Assembly (NCBI GenBank): GCA_028688995.1 | Contig: JAQTXB010000005.1 | Location: 158,725-222,724 of the forward strand | Direction: 5' to 3' | From: Aliarcobacter sp. | Lineage (GTDB): Bacteria; Campylobacterota; Campylobacteria; Campylobacterales; Arcobacteraceae | Length of the DNA: 64,000 nucleotides | In this document: positions 1 to 8,899 of the stretch, piece after piece | How the letters are laid out: each line of letters opens with the position of its first letter | Numbering within the stretch: the first letter of the stretch is position 1 | The notes under the pieces: model-generated | What the model was told of the DNA's origin: nothing | Databases searched by the model: none | The model's input: only the letters and a program-made list of their open reading frames with translations | Program-made: the position numbers and the translations under genes

Positions 1-311
1 AAGCAAGAGCAACATTTGCTAACCAAAAAAATGATTTAATATCTGGATTATTTGTGAAAATAAGAATTGATGGTTTAATATATAAAAATGCTATTAGTAT
101 TCCACAAACTTCACTTCTTCAAGATACTACAGGAGCTTTTGTTTATATAGTAAAAGATAATGAAGCAGTAAGAACTCCAGTTAAAATTGAGAATATTTCA
201 AAAGATACTTATATTATAAATGATGGATTAAATGAAGGTGATATTGTTATTACAAATAATTTAACTAAATTAAAATCTGGTTCTCCTATTACCTTAATGT
301 CAAAGGAATAA
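1..311 (+). CDS. RND efflux periplasmic adaptor (membrane fusion) protein, 3' end
   Basis: This is the C-terminal part of an AcrA/MexA-type adaptor that links the inner-membrane pump to the outer-membrane channel. The reading frame is open from base 3, upstream of the track's GTG at 54, so the gene starts outside the window. Visible residues RATFANQKNDLISGLFVKIRI match the conserved beta-barrel/membrane-proximal region of adaptors (a P/S-G-[ML]-F-V turn followed by a short strand). A domain with VPQ-like 'IPQTSL' follows. The stop lies 3 bases before the pump gene, so the two are co-transcribed. The family call is firm. The substrate cannot be read. Confidence 0.85.
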   Translation, partial: ARATFANQKNDLISGLFVKIRIDGLIYKNAISIPQTSLLQDTTGAFVYIVKDNEAVRTPVKIENISKDTYIINDGLNEGDIVITNNLTKLKSGSPITLMSKE

Positions 312-314
312 AAA

Positions 315-3300
315 ATGTTTTCAGAATTTTTTATTAAAAGACCAATTTTTGCAACAGTTTTATCAGTTATTATTGTTATTGCAGGAATTATATCAATTAA
401 AGGTTTACCTGTTGAAGAGTATCCCGAAGTTATTCCTCCACAAGTTAGTGTAATGGCAACATATACGGGTGCAAATGCTGAAACTATTTCAAAAACAGTT
501 GCAGCTACTCTTGAACAGCAAATTAATGGTGTAGAAAATATGATGTATATGTCTTCTACTTCATCAGATGGATCGCTTACTCTTGATATATATTTTAAAA
601 TAGGTACAAATATTGATGATGCAACTATTAATGTCAATAATCGTGTTCAAATGGCTTTAAGTAGTTTACCAACAGAAGTTCAAACTCAAGGTGTGACTGT
701 AACAAAACAATCTTCTAATCTTTTACTTATGATTTCATTGTTATCCCCTAAAAATACTTATGATGAATTATATATGGCCAATTATGCTACAGTTAATATT
801 GTTGATAAATTAAAAAGAGTTACAGGTGTGGGAAATATTACACTATTTAGTGATAAAGAATATTCTATGAGAATATGGTTGAAAGCAGACCAATTAGTAA
901 AATATAATCTTACACCAACGGATGTACTGAATGCTATATCAGAACAAAATTCACAATTTGCAATAGGACGTTTAAATGAAACTCCATCAAATAATTCTCA
1001 AGCATATACATATACGATTACAACCCAAGGACGACTTGATAAAATTAGTGATTTTGAAAATATAATTTTAAAATCTAATACAGATGGTTCATCTTTAAAA
1101 TTAAAAAATGTTGCAACAATAGAATTAGGTTCTAATTCATATAGTGGGAATACAACACAAAATTCTCAAGAGGTAGTTCCTATTGGAATAAATTTACAAT
1201 CAGGAGCAAATGCTGTACAAACTGCTAAATTAATAAAAAATGAAATGGAAAATATAAGTCTTTCTTTCCCAAAAGATATAACATATAATATTCCTTATGA
1301 TACAACTTCATTTATACAAATTTCAATAAATGAAGTTATAAAAACATTTATTGAAGCACTTTTATTGGTAATTGTTATTGTATATCTTTTTTTACAAAAT
1401 GTAAGAGCCACAATTATTCCAATTATTGCCATTCCCATATCAATTATTGGTACATTTGCAGGAATGTATTTATTAGGATATTCAATAAATCTTTTAACTT
1501 TATTTGGATTGGTTCTTGCAGTTGGAATAGTTGTTGATGATGCAATTATTGTTATTGAGAATGTTGAAAGAATTTTACATTCAAATAAAGATATTACTGT
1601 AAAAGATGCAACAATTAAAGCTATGAAAGAAGTAACTGCACCTGTAATTGCTATAGTATTAGTTCTTTGTTCAATCTTTATTCCTGTTTCATTTATGGGT
1701 GGTTTTACAGGAGCTATGTACCAACAATTTGCTATAACTATTGTTATTTCAGTTGTTATATCTGGATTTGTAGCCTTAACTTTAACACCTGCTTTGTGTG
1801 CAATATTTCTAAAAAAAGTTGAACCAAAACCATTTTTATTTGTCAGAAAATTCAATGATTTTTTTGATATAACAACTAATTGGTTTATAAAAGGAGTAAA
1901 TTTAGTAATAAAACATAGTGTAATTAGCCTTATAATATTCATTAGTTTGATTGGAATAACCTATCAATTATTTCAAAAAGTACCATCTAGCTTAGTTCCT
2001 TTAGAAGATAAGGGTTATCTTATAGCTTCAGCTTCTTTACCACCTGCTTCATCATTACAAAGAACTATTAATGTAGGTAAAGAGATGAGTGATATTACTA
2101 AAAATATTTCTGAAATAGAAAATTCAATCATAATTTCTGGCTATGATATGTTTGGTGGAGGTAATGGAATAACAGCCTTTTTTACTTTAAAACCTTGGAG
2201 TGAACGTTTAGAAAAAGAACAATCAGCTGATTCAATTAGTGAGATTTTAAATAATGAATTTTATAATATAGCAGATGCTACTATATTTACTTTAACTGCA
2301 CCTCCAATTGATGGTTTAAGTAATTCAAGTGGATTTGAAATGTATCTACAAGATAAATCGGGTGGAAATTTAGAATCATTAAATAACACAGTTAATGCAA
2401 TTATAGAAAAGGCATCTAGTCGTCCTGAATTATCTATGGTTAGAAGTAGTTTAGATATATCTATTCCTCAATATCATATAACTGTAAATAAAGCAAAGGC
2501 TAAAGCCTTAGGTGTATCAATTAATGATATTTACAAAACTCTTCAAATGATGTTAAGTTCATATTATGTAAATGATTTTAATTTATTTGGAAAAACTTAT
2601 AAAGTAAATCTTCAAGCAGAATCAAATTTAAGAGAAAAACCTGATGATTTAAATTCAATTTTTGTAAAAGCAGAATCTGGAAAATTTATTCCAATGAGTA
2701 GCTTAGTTACAATGGAAAGAACTGTAGGTTCAAATACTTTAGATAGATTTAATGGCCTACCTTCTGCAAAAATTGATGGTGAAGCTTCTTTAGGATATTC
2801 ATCAGGAGATGCGTTAAAAGCTATTGAAGAAGTAGTTAAAGAAATTGCTCCTGAAGGATATGGAATTGCATGGGCAGGTACTTCTTATCAAGAAAAAGAG
2901 ATGAGTGGAAGTTCTCTACAGGCCTTTGTATTTGGATTAATATTTATCTTTTTAATTTTAGCTGCACAATATGAAAGATGGTTAATGCCATTAGCAGTAA
3001 TTACAATAGTTCCTTTTGCTGTATTTGGGGCAATTCTTGCAGTATATTTAAGGGGTTTAGGAAATGATATTTATTTTCAAATAGGTTTATTAATACTTAT
3101 TGGGCTTTCTGCAAAAAATGCAATTTTAATAGTAGAGTTTGCTATGCAAGCACAAGAAAAAGGTAAATCTATTTTAGAAGCTACTCTTGAAGCTGCAAGA
3201 CTTAGATTCCGCCCTATTATTATGACTTCATTGGCTTTTACAATTGGTGTTTTACCTTTAGCAATTAGTTCAGGGGCTGGTGCTGGAAGCCGTCATGCCA

Positions 3301-3434
3301 TAGGTACAGGAGTTATTGGAGGAATGATTGTATCTACAACTATTGCTATTTTCTTTATTCCACTATTTTACAGTTTATTAGCACGCCTTAATGCAAAATT
3401 TACAAAAAAAGGGAGAAGAAAAAATGAAGCTTAA
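315..3434 (+). CDS. RND multidrug efflux permease, AcrB/HAE1 type
   Basis: A 1039-aa inner-membrane proton/drug antiporter of the hydrophobe/amphiphile efflux family, full length for AcrB homologues (about 1030-1050 aa). The N-terminus FFIKRPIFATVLSVIIVIAG is the typical first helix. The proton-relay aspartates fall in GIVVDDAIIVIENV at D408 and D409. The partner lysine is in GLSAKNAILIVEFA at K934. Two large periplasmic loops follow helices 1 and 7. It follows the adaptor by 3 bases and overlaps the outer-membrane protein gene by 11 bases, giving a complete tripartite operon. The TetR gene downstream is the likely local regulator (inference). Substrates are unknown. Confidence 0.95.
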   Translation: MFSEFFIKRPIFATVLSVIIVIAGIISIKGLPVEEYPEVIPPQVSVMATYTGANAETISKTVAATLEQQINGVENMMYMSSTSSDGSLTLDIYFKIGTNIDDATINVNNRVQMALSSLPTEVQTQGVTVTKQSSNLLLMISLLSPKNTYDELYMANYATVNIVDKLKRVTGVGNITLFSDKEYSMRIWLKADQLVKYNLTPTDVLNAISEQNSQFAIGRLNETPSNNSQAYTYTITTQGRLDKISDFENIILKSNTDGSSLKLKNVATIELGSNSYSGNTTQNSQEVVPIGINLQSGANAVQTAKLIKNEMENISLSFPKDITYNIPYDTTSFIQISINEVIKTFIEALLLVIVIVYLFLQNVRATIIPIIAIPISIIGTFAGMYLLGYSINLLTLFGLVLAVGIVVDDAIIVIENVERILHSNKDITVKDATIKAMKEVTAPVIAIVLVLCSIFIPVSFMGGFTGAMYQQFAITIVISVVISGFVALTLTPALCAIFLKKVEPKPFLFVRKFNDFFDITTNWFIKGVNLVIKHSVISLIIFISLIGITYQLFQKVPSSLVPLEDKGYLIASASLPPASSLQRTINVGKEMSDITKNISEIENSIIISGYDMFGGGNGITAFFTLKPWSERLEKEQSADSISEILNNEFYNIADATIFTLTAPPIDGLSNSSGFEMYLQDKSGGNLESLNNTVNAIIEKASSRPELSMVRSSLDISIPQYHITVNKAKAKALGVSINDIYKTLQMMLSSYYVNDFNLFGKTYKVNLQAESNLREKPDDLNSIFVKAESGKFIPMSSLVTMERTVGSNTLDRFNGLPSAKIDGEASLGYSSGDALKAIEEVVKEIAPEGYGIAWAGTSYQEKEMSGSSLQAFVFGLIFIFLILAAQYERWLMPLAVITIVPFAVFGAILAVYLRGLGNDIYFQIGLLILIGLSAKNAILIVEFAMQAQEKGKSILEATLEAARLRFRPIIMTSLAFTIGVLPLAISSGAGAGSRHAIGTGVIGGMIVSTTIAIFFIPLFYSLLARLNAKFTKKGRRKNEA

Positions 3435-4851
3435 TATTTATTCAATTTTTCTTATAGTTTTAATTTTAAATGGTTGTTCTACATCAAATGATTTAGTTAT
3501 TCCTCAAATAGAATTTCCTTCAGAATATAATAATAATACTGCTATTGATAAAAAAGATAGTATTGTTGAAGAAATGTGGTGGGAAAATTATCAAGATAAA
3601 AGATTATCTTCATTAATAGAAGAAACTCTAAAAAATAATTACGATTTACAAGCTGCAATGGTAAATATCTCTTTAAGTAGAGCTTCTTTATCATCAAAAG
3701 TATCAGAGCGTTATCCAACTCTTGAATTACAAGGCTCAGCAAATAAGCAAAAAACAAGTGCAAATGTTTTTGAATCAACTACTCAAAACAAGTATAACAA
3801 TTACTCATTAAGTGCTGTTTTAAATTATGAACTTGATTTATGGGGAAAATATAAAAATGCCGAAAACTCTGCAAAGGCATCTTTTCTTGCATCTTATGCT
3901 GCACGAGATACAATCAAACTTTCACTTGTCGCAAGTGTAATAGATAACTATTTTACACTTATTAGTTTAAATGAACAACTTAATATTATTAATCAAATCA
4001 TTTTAGCAAAAGAAGAAGAATTAAAAAGATACCAAAGACAATACAATGTAGGTTCAATATCAAAAATAGATATTTATCAAGAAAACTCTTCTTTAACAAA
4101 TATAAATATTGAAAAAAACTCAATCCAACAAGCCATATCTTTACAAAAAAGTACCTTAGCTATTTTAGTTGGAAAAACACCAAAAGAAATTGATGAATTT
4201 TGTAAAGAAGTTTTTGAAGAAAAATTACCTAAAGATATTATAGTTCCTGTAAATCTACCCTCTGAATTACTTAATAATCGACCTGATATTAAACAAGCAG
4301 AAGAAAATTTAAAAGCTTCTAATTATGATATTGCTGTAGCAAAAGCAATGTATTTTCCCAATATAAGTCTAACAGGACTTATAGGTTTTGAAAGTATAAA
4401 TTTAGATAACATATTTCAATCAAATTCAGCTAAAAATAGTTTAGGAAGTAACTTAGTTAGTCCAATTCTAAATACAGGAAAAATATCTGCAAATGTGGAT
4501 AGTGCAAAAAACAATAAAGAATTAGCAGAAATAAATTACAAAAAAACTGTACAACTAGCATTTCAAGAGGTCTATGACATATTAAATAAAAGAGATATAA
4601 TTCTTCAAGATATTGAACATCAAAAAGTACATTATACAAATATGTCAGAAATATTTAGAATAACTCAAAATCAATATCAACAAGGATATATAGATTATAT
4701 TGCTTTACAAAATGCAAAACTCAATTATCTTTCGAGTCAAACTAATTTAATTAGATTAAATCAATCATTATTAAGTTCAACGGTTTCTCTTTATAAAGCT
4801 TTAGGTGGTGGATGGAATAAAGAATATTTAACACATATTGAAAAACTTTAA
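3424..4851 (+). CDS. Outer-membrane efflux lipoprotein, NodT/OprM family
   Basis: This 475-aa outer-membrane channel is the third part of the RND pump. I chose the ATG at 3424 over the track start at 3391. It has a good GGGAGAAG ribosome site just upstream and gives a clean lipoprotein signal peptide, MKLNIYSIFLIVLILNGCSTS, with lipobox LNGC. The rest shows the two-fold repeated coiled-coil pattern of TolC/OprM proteins, with conserved elements such as LDLWGKYKNAENSAKASFLAS, GSISKIDIYQ, LLNNRPDIKQAEENLKA and FPNISLTG. The start overlaps the pump gene's stop, which implies translational coupling. Confidence 0.93.
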   Translation: MKLNIYSIFLIVLILNGCSTSNDLVIPQIEFPSEYNNNTAIDKKDSIVEEMWWENYQDKRLSSLIEETLKNNYDLQAAMVNISLSRASLSSKVSERYPTLELQGSANKQKTSANVFESTTQNKYNNYSLSAVLNYELDLWGKYKNAENSAKASFLASYAARDTIKLSLVASVIDNYFTLISLNEQLNIINQIILAKEEELKRYQRQYNVGSISKIDIYQENSSLTNINIEKNSIQQAISLQKSTLAILVGKTPKEIDEFCKEVFEEKLPKDIIVPVNLPSELLNNRPDIKQAEENLKASNYDIAVAKAMYFPNISLTGLIGFESINLDNIFQSNSAKNSLGSNLVSPILNTGKISANVDSAKNNKELAEINYKKTVQLAFQEVYDILNKRDIILQDIEHQKVHYTNMSEIFRITQNQYQQGYIDYIALQNAKLNYLSSQTNLIRLNQSLLSSTVSLYKALGGGWNKEYLTHIEKL

Positions 4852-4871
4852 AGTACAATATTCTATACTTT
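4850..4871. promoter_or_regulatory. Imperfect palindrome upstream of TetR gene
   Basis: AAAGTA...TACTTT arms of 6 bp flank a 10-bp centre, directly after the efflux operon and about 25 bases before the TetR start. It could be a weak terminator hairpin or a TetR-type operator. It lacks a T-tract, and it does not match the operator seen at the second TetR gene. Confidence 0.25.
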
Positions 4872-4896
4872 AATCAAAATATAATAAGGACAATAA

Positions 4897-5493
4897 ATGC
4901 CAAAAATAGTTAATTCAAATGAAAAAATCGATTTTATATGTGAAAAAGCCTATGAGGAGTTCATAAAAAATGGAGTAAACAGTTTTTCTTTGAATAAATT
5001 TATTGAATCTTTAAATATGTCAAAGGGGCAATTTTATCATTACTTCAAAACAAAAGAAGAACTAGTTTTTGAAGTAATTGATAGAAAAAGTGAAAAATTC
5101 TTTGTTAATACAGAAAAAGAAATAAAAGAAGCTCAAACATTTTTGGAAAAACTTTTAGCTCTTTTTTCTTTTTATTTAGTTTTATCTGCTCCTGAAAACA
5201 AACCTTTTGATAAATTTATGAAAGATACTTTTTATATGTATTTAAATATAGAAAATGAATTTATAAAACAAAAAAATGCAGAATGTTATGATTATTTGTT
5301 TAATGCCACAAATGAAATATTTGATGAAATGATTGCGCAAAAAACTTTGAATGAAAATGCTAAAAAATTCATTCCAAGCCTAATCGCAACTGCTGATGGT
5401 ATGTATTTACAATCTATCACTTTAGAAAACTACAATCTAAAAGAAAATCTAATTGATTACGTTAAAATGTTAGATGAATTACTAAAGAAATAA
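4897..5493 (+). CDS. TetR/AcrR-family transcriptional regulator (RND locus)
   Basis: A 198-aa regulator with an N-terminal TetR DNA-binding domain. The helix-turn-helix is visible as SFSLNKFIESLNMSKGQFYHYFKTKEELVFEVI (about residues 29-61). The C-terminal part is an all-helical ligand domain without recognisable ligand residues. The gene lies on the same strand, 45 bases after the efflux lipoprotein gene, so it probably controls the RND operon. It is a clear paralogue of the TetR encoded at 7390-7986: both start MPKIVN.NEKID.IC..AY and are 198 aa. It ends 12 bases from the convergent acetyltransferase gene. Confidence 0.9.
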   Translation: MPKIVNSNEKIDFICEKAYEEFIKNGVNSFSLNKFIESLNMSKGQFYHYFKTKEELVFEVIDRKSEKFFVNTEKEIKEAQTFLEKLLALFSFYLVLSAPENKPFDKFMKDTFYMYLNIENEFIKQKNAECYDYLFNATNEIFDEMIAQKTLNENAKKFIPSLIATADGMYLQSITLENYNLKENLIDYVKMLDELLKK

Positions 5494-5505
5494 ACCTTAA
5501 ATTTT

Positions 5506-6042
5506 TCACATTTGTTTTTCAAATTTGAACATTTCATCATCTTGCTCATCAAAATTATAATCTGATTTTTGATTTGGGTCAGGATGATATTTACTAAAAT
5601 ATTCCACTATTTTAAAACCACATTTATTCACATAAAAATGAATATTTCTTTTCTCAAAATAAGGAGTTGTAGTTTCCCATACTTTTGTTTTTGGATGTTT
5701 TTTTTCTATTGCTTTCCAAGCTTTATATCCGACACCTTTACTATGACAATTAGTTGCTATAAAAAATAACAATAACTTGTTGTGTTGAGTAACTTCATCA
5801 ATAGCCACAATAGCTCCACCAACAATATTTTCATCTAAAAGTACTTGATACACAATTGCACCAGCGTATTTAACAGAATCTTCAAAATCCAAATCAGAAG
5901 GAATTGGCTCATCTAAAACATGTCCAAACTCCTTTTCAGCTGATATTCTAAATGCTTCTTGTAAATCTGTTTTAAATTTATCAAGCTCAGTTTTTTGAGC
6001 AACTCTAAGAGTAACATTTGATTTGTTTACGCTATTTTTCAT
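5506..6042 (-). CDS. GNAT-family N-acetyltransferase
   Basis: A 178-aa protein with the GNAT fold. The central strands VLLDENIVGGAIVAIDEVTQHNKLLLFFIATNCHSKGVGYKAWKAIEKKHP include a Q/R-x-x-G-x-G/A-like acetyl-CoA loop, here HSKGVGYKAW. The later WETTTPYFEKRNIHFYVNKCGFKIVEYF is the usual C-terminal half, with a C-G-F-K-I-V-E motif. It has an AGGAA ribosome site. It lies 14 bases downstream of the MATE gene on the same strand, so it is probably part of the TetR-MATE-GNAT operon. A role in drug modification is possible but unproved; the acceptor substrate is unknown. Confidence 0.8.
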   Translation of the reverse strand: MKNSVNKSNVTLRVAQKTELDKFKTDLQEAFRISAEKEFGHVLDEPIPSDLDFEDSVKYAGAIVYQVLLDENIVGGAIVAIDEVTQHNKLLLFFIATNCHSKGVGYKAWKAIEKKHPKTKVWETTTPYFEKRNIHFYVNKCGFKIVEYFSKYHPDPNQKSDYNFDEQDDEMFKFEKQM

Positions 6043-6056
6043 AATTTATTTCCTAT

Positions 6057-7379
6057 TTATATAATTTTATTTGGGCTAAATCTTATATACAAAATCACAG
6101 CTATTATAAAAGTAACAAATTCAGCCATTGGTATTGCCATAAATATACCATCTAAATCAAAGAAAAATGGCAAAGTAAATATAAAAAATACTGGCAAAAT
6201 AAAACTTCTCGATATTGCAATAATCATTGAAGCCAAAGGTTTATGTATTGCTGTTAAATATGCAGAAATTACAAGATTAAAACCATCAAAAAGAAAAGCT
6301 ATCCAAATAAACGTAGCAAAACTCAAAACAATTTCTTTTGTTTTATAATTATTATCTTCTAAAAAAACATTTGCAAGAGTATTTGGTGTAAATATGATTA
6401 ACAATATCATCACTATACCTACCAAACCAGTAGTTATAAAAGCTAATTTTAAAAAACCTTCTATTCTTTTATTTTCTTTTGCACCAAAATTTTTACTAAT
6501 AATTGGTTGTAAAGAATCACTTATTCCAAAACTTATCATTATTCCAATCAATAAAAGATAATTAATAACTGAAAATGCTGCAATTCCCTCTATACTAAAA
6601 TTTTTCATCATCACATAGTTAAAAATCAAAGTTGTTATTCCTACAGAAATCTCATTTACAAACTCAGAAGCTCCATTGTATGAAGCTTTTATAATTTGCA
6701 TATAACTTCCTATTGGTTTTACAAATTTCAAAGTTGCTTTTTTTGAAAAAAAATGAGGTAATAAAATAAATATCAAAGCAAGTTGAGAAATACCAGTTGC
6801 TAATGCTGCTCCAAAAATACCTTTTTGTAAATATACAATCATAAACCAATCTAATACCACATTTATAAGAGCACTTGAAAGTAAAGCAATAAAAGCAAGA
6901 TTTGGTCTATTATCAACTCTTACAAAATAATCTAAAACAACTCCTATCATCAAAAAAGGAATAAAAATCAACATAATAGATAAATACTCTATTGCAATTT
7001 TTGTTAAGTTCTCATCTGCTCCAAAAAGATGTAAAATAGTTTCAATATTTAAAAATAAAATTGTAGAAAATAGAAAACTAAATAAAGTAATACAAACAAT
7101 AGCTTTACTAAAAATCATAGATGCAGTTTTAATATCTCCCTGCCCTATTAGTTTTCCAGATGTAACACTACTACCAATTGCTAACATTAAAGCAAATCCA
7201 AACAGTAAAGAAAAAATAGGAAAAGTTATATTAATTGCTGCAAGTCCAAAATCTCCTACATAATTTCCTATAAAAAATCCATCAACAATATTTGCTGATG
7301 AAATGGCCAACATACCCAATACAGAAGGTATTGAGTACTGAAAAAAAACAGATGATATTTTATCTTTTATTACGTTCAT
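6057..7379 (-). CDS. MATE-family multidrug efflux transporter
   Basis: A 440-aa integral membrane protein with about twelve helices in two related halves, the normal size for MATE (NorM/DinF/MepA-like) cation-coupled drug exporters. Typical elements are FQYSIPSVLGMLAISSANIVDGFFIGNYVGDFGLAAINITFPIFSLLFGFALMLAIGSSVTSGKLIG near the N-terminus, and FGISDSLQPIISKNFGA opening the second half. The gene sits 10 bases after a TetR gene and 14 bases before a GNAT gene, all on the minus strand. Regulation is probably by the upstream TetR through the paired palindrome at 7999-8058. Substrates are unknown. Confidence 0.92.
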   Translation of the reverse strand: MNVIKDKISSVFFQYSIPSVLGMLAISSANIVDGFFIGNYVGDFGLAAINITFPIFSLLFGFALMLAIGSSVTSGKLIGQGDIKTASMIFSKAIVCITLFSFLFSTILFLNIETILHLFGADENLTKIAIEYLSIMLIFIPFLMIGVVLDYFVRVDNRPNLAFIALLSSALINVVLDWFMIVYLQKGIFGAALATGISQLALIFILLPHFFSKKATLKFVKPIGSYMQIIKASYNGASEFVNEISVGITTLIFNYVMMKNFSIEGIAAFSVINYLLLIGIMISFGISDSLQPIISKNFGAKENKRIEGFLKLAFITTGLVGIVMILLIIFTPNTLANVFLEDNNYKTKEIVLSFATFIWIAFLFDGFNLVISAYLTAIHKPLASMIIAISRSFILPVFFIFTLPFFFDLDGIFMAIPMAEFVTFIIAVILYIRFSPNKII

Positions 7380-7389
7380 ATAATTTCTC

Positions 7390-7986
7390 TTAATTTATTT
7401 TTGATAACTTTTCAATCTCTAAACAGTAGTTTATTAATTGGGTTTTTAAATCATAATTTTCTATCTTAACTGATAATAAAAACATTCCATTCGCTCTTGC
7501 AAAAAAAGATTTTACTAACTTCTTTGAATCTGGATGAAAATTTCCTTTTTGAATTTCATCATCAAAGATTTGTTCTAAACTGTCAAATATATTTTTATAT
7601 ATACTATTATTAAACACTTTTATTTTATCATTACTTGAAGTAAGGTACATAAGAAAAGTATTAATATATAATTTTTTTAAATCACTGAAAGATTTTTCTT
7701 CATTTAAATATATCTCAAAAATTAAATTTATTTTATACATATAACTTTCTTCATATTTATATTTTTCTTTTATATTATTCATTATCTCAAACGATTTTTT
7801 TGACATAACTTGATAGATTAATTGCTCTTTTGTTGAAAAATAGTGATAAAACTGCCCTTTTGACATATTAATATCTGTGATAAATTTATTTAAAGAAAAA
7901 TCATCGATTCCAATTTCAACAAATACTTTGTATGCTTCATCACAAATATAATCAATTTTTTCATCTTTATTTACAATTTTTGGCAT
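7390..7986 (-). CDS. TetR/AcrR-family transcriptional regulator (MATE locus)
   Basis: A 198-aa TetR regulator, first gene of the TetR-MATE-GNAT operon. The helix-turn-helix is DFSLNKFITDINMSKGQFYHYFSTKEQLIYQVM (about residues 29-61). It is nearly identical in layout to the TetR at 4897-5493, which points to an old duplication with separate efflux targets. The start codon has an AAAGGAT ribosome site. Two inverted copies of a palindromic operator lie immediately upstream, so it very likely represses its own operon (inference from position and symmetry). Confidence 0.92.
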   Translation of the reverse strand: MPKIVNKDEKIDYICDEAYKVFVEIGIDDFSLNKFITDINMSKGQFYHYFSTKEQLIYQVMSKKSFEIMNNIKEKYKYEESYMYKINLIFEIYLNEEKSFSDLKKLYINTFLMYLTSSNDKIKVFNNSIYKNIFDSLEQIFDDEIQKGNFHPDSKKLVKSFFARANGMFLLSVKIENYDLKTQLINYCLEIEKLSKIN

Positions 7987-7998
7987 ATTTATCCTTTT

Positions 7999-8058
7999 AT
8001 AAACTGATGGTCTAATTATACTTATGAATACTTTATTTAATATAAACCATCAGTTTAT
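7999..8058. promoter_or_regulatory. Paired TetR-type operators upstream of tetR-MATE-GNAT
   Basis: A perfect 13-bp inverted repeat, ATAAACTGATGGT at 7999-8011 and ACCATCAGTTTAT at 8046-8058, is separated by 34 bp. The right copy is itself a palindrome (ATAAAC-CATCA-GTTTAT). The left copy is a near-palindrome. This looks like two binding sites for a dimeric TetR repressor flanking the operon promoter. Confidence 0.65.
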
Positions 8059-8110
8059 TTAGAATAATATAAATTTATTATGGACAAATCTAAAGATAGT
8101 TTTTTTAAGA

Positions 8111-8116
8111 TATAAT
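8111..8116 (+). promoter_or_regulatory. -10 element TATAAT for the lysine-rich small protein
   Basis: A perfect TATAAT lies 31 bases before the ATG of the 33-aa ORF. There is no clear -35 hexamer, but T-rich sequence lies upstream. Confidence 0.5.
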
Positions 8117-8146
8117 GAATACATATAACTTAATAAAGGAGTTAAA

Positions 8147-8248
8147 ATGGCAAAAGGTAAAGACGTTAAAAAAGCAATAAAAAAAGAACCTGCGAAATCA
8201 ATGAAAGAAAAAAAAGCTGATAAAATAGCTAAAAAAAATTCAAAATAA
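8147..8248 (+). CDS. Small lysine-rich basic protein (33 aa), unknown function
   Basis: This short ORF is missing from the supplied track. It encodes 33 residues, MAKGKDVKKAIKKEPAKSMK followed by EKKADKIAKKNSK. About 14 are lysine and there is no hydrophobic segment. It has its own TATAAT (8111), a strong AAGGAG site with 5-base spacing, and a terminator hairpin starting at its stop codon. It therefore looks like a deliberate monocistronic gene. The composition suggests binding to nucleic acid or ribosomes, like a histone-tail-like peptide, but no family is recognised. Confidence 0.65.
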   Translation: MAKGKDVKKAIKKEPAKSMKEKKADKIAKKNSK

Positions 8249-8276
8249 AGAAGAGTTTTTCTCTTCTTTATTTTTG
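8247..8276. terminator. Bidirectional terminator between small ORF and membrane protein gene
   Basis: A 9-bp perfect stem AAAGAAGAG/CTCTTCTTT with a TTTTT loop is followed by ATTTTT on the plus strand. It overlaps the last bases of the convergent gene at 8268. Confidence 0.8.
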
Positions 8277-8774
8277 TACTAAAATTGATTCTTGTTTTAC
8301 AGCAAGTTGATTAAGTTCTTCAAAACGACTGCCATTAAATAGTTTGAATGATGCTGCAATAAATATTAAAACCAATGGAACAATTATTTTTCCACTCATT
8401 AAAAAAAGAACAACTCCAATAACTGCAATTATTTGAATTATTGCCCAAATAGTAAAAAGCATTGAAAGATAATTAGCAAAAAATACTGGCTCATCAATTG
8501 ATTTATTTGTCTCTTTTATTTTAAACATTGAATCTGATGCTAGCATACTTTTACGAATAATAATCACAATTGCAATTACAGTAACAGCCACAAGAAATGA
8601 AGAATATTTAAGTAGAGAAATAGTTTCAAGATCCTTTAAAATAGGTTGGAGTGGAGCGTATTTATATATGTAAAGCATAACTATTCCGTATATAATATCT
8701 CCGAAAACCATCATCAAATGTACAATTCTAAAGGATTGTAGTTTTTTTCTAATTAATGTACTCATCTCTTCCAT
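8268..8774 (-). CDS. Hypothetical membrane protein, four predicted helices
   Basis: A 168-aa protein not assigned to a family. Hydrophobic segments are visible near residues 20-37 (VHLMMVFGDIIYGIVMLYIY), 55-73 (LLKYSSFLVAVTVIAIVIII), about 100-125 (YLSMLFTIWAIIQIIAVIGVVLFLM) and 128-143 (IIVPLVLIFIAASFKLF), with short basic ends. The start may be the fourth codon (MSTLIRKK) rather than MEEMS. It stands alone and converges with the lysine-rich small gene across a shared terminator. Nothing nearby suggests a function. Confidence 0.6.
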   Translation of the reverse strand: MEEMSTLIRKKLQSFRIVHLMMVFGDIIYGIVMLYIYKYAPLQPILKDLETISLLKYSSFLVAVTVIAIVIIIRKSMLASDSMFKIKETNKSIDEPVFFANYLSMLFTIWAIIQIIAVIGVVLFLMSGKIIVPLVLIFIAASFKLFNGSRFEELNQLAVKQESILVQK

Positions 8775-8899
8775 TTCGTTAACTCCAAATTAATAATTTT
8801 CTAGAGTGTATTATTTTATTTGTTAATTTTTAATAATCTAATGTATACAAAATATCTGAATTACTATCTCTCTTGAAAACTTAAAAGTTTCCGCTTTCT

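Noticed and set aside
1295-1942. 215-aa minus-strand ORF
   Set aside because: It is antisense to the RND pump gene, whose motifs are intact. It arises from AT-rich codon bias.
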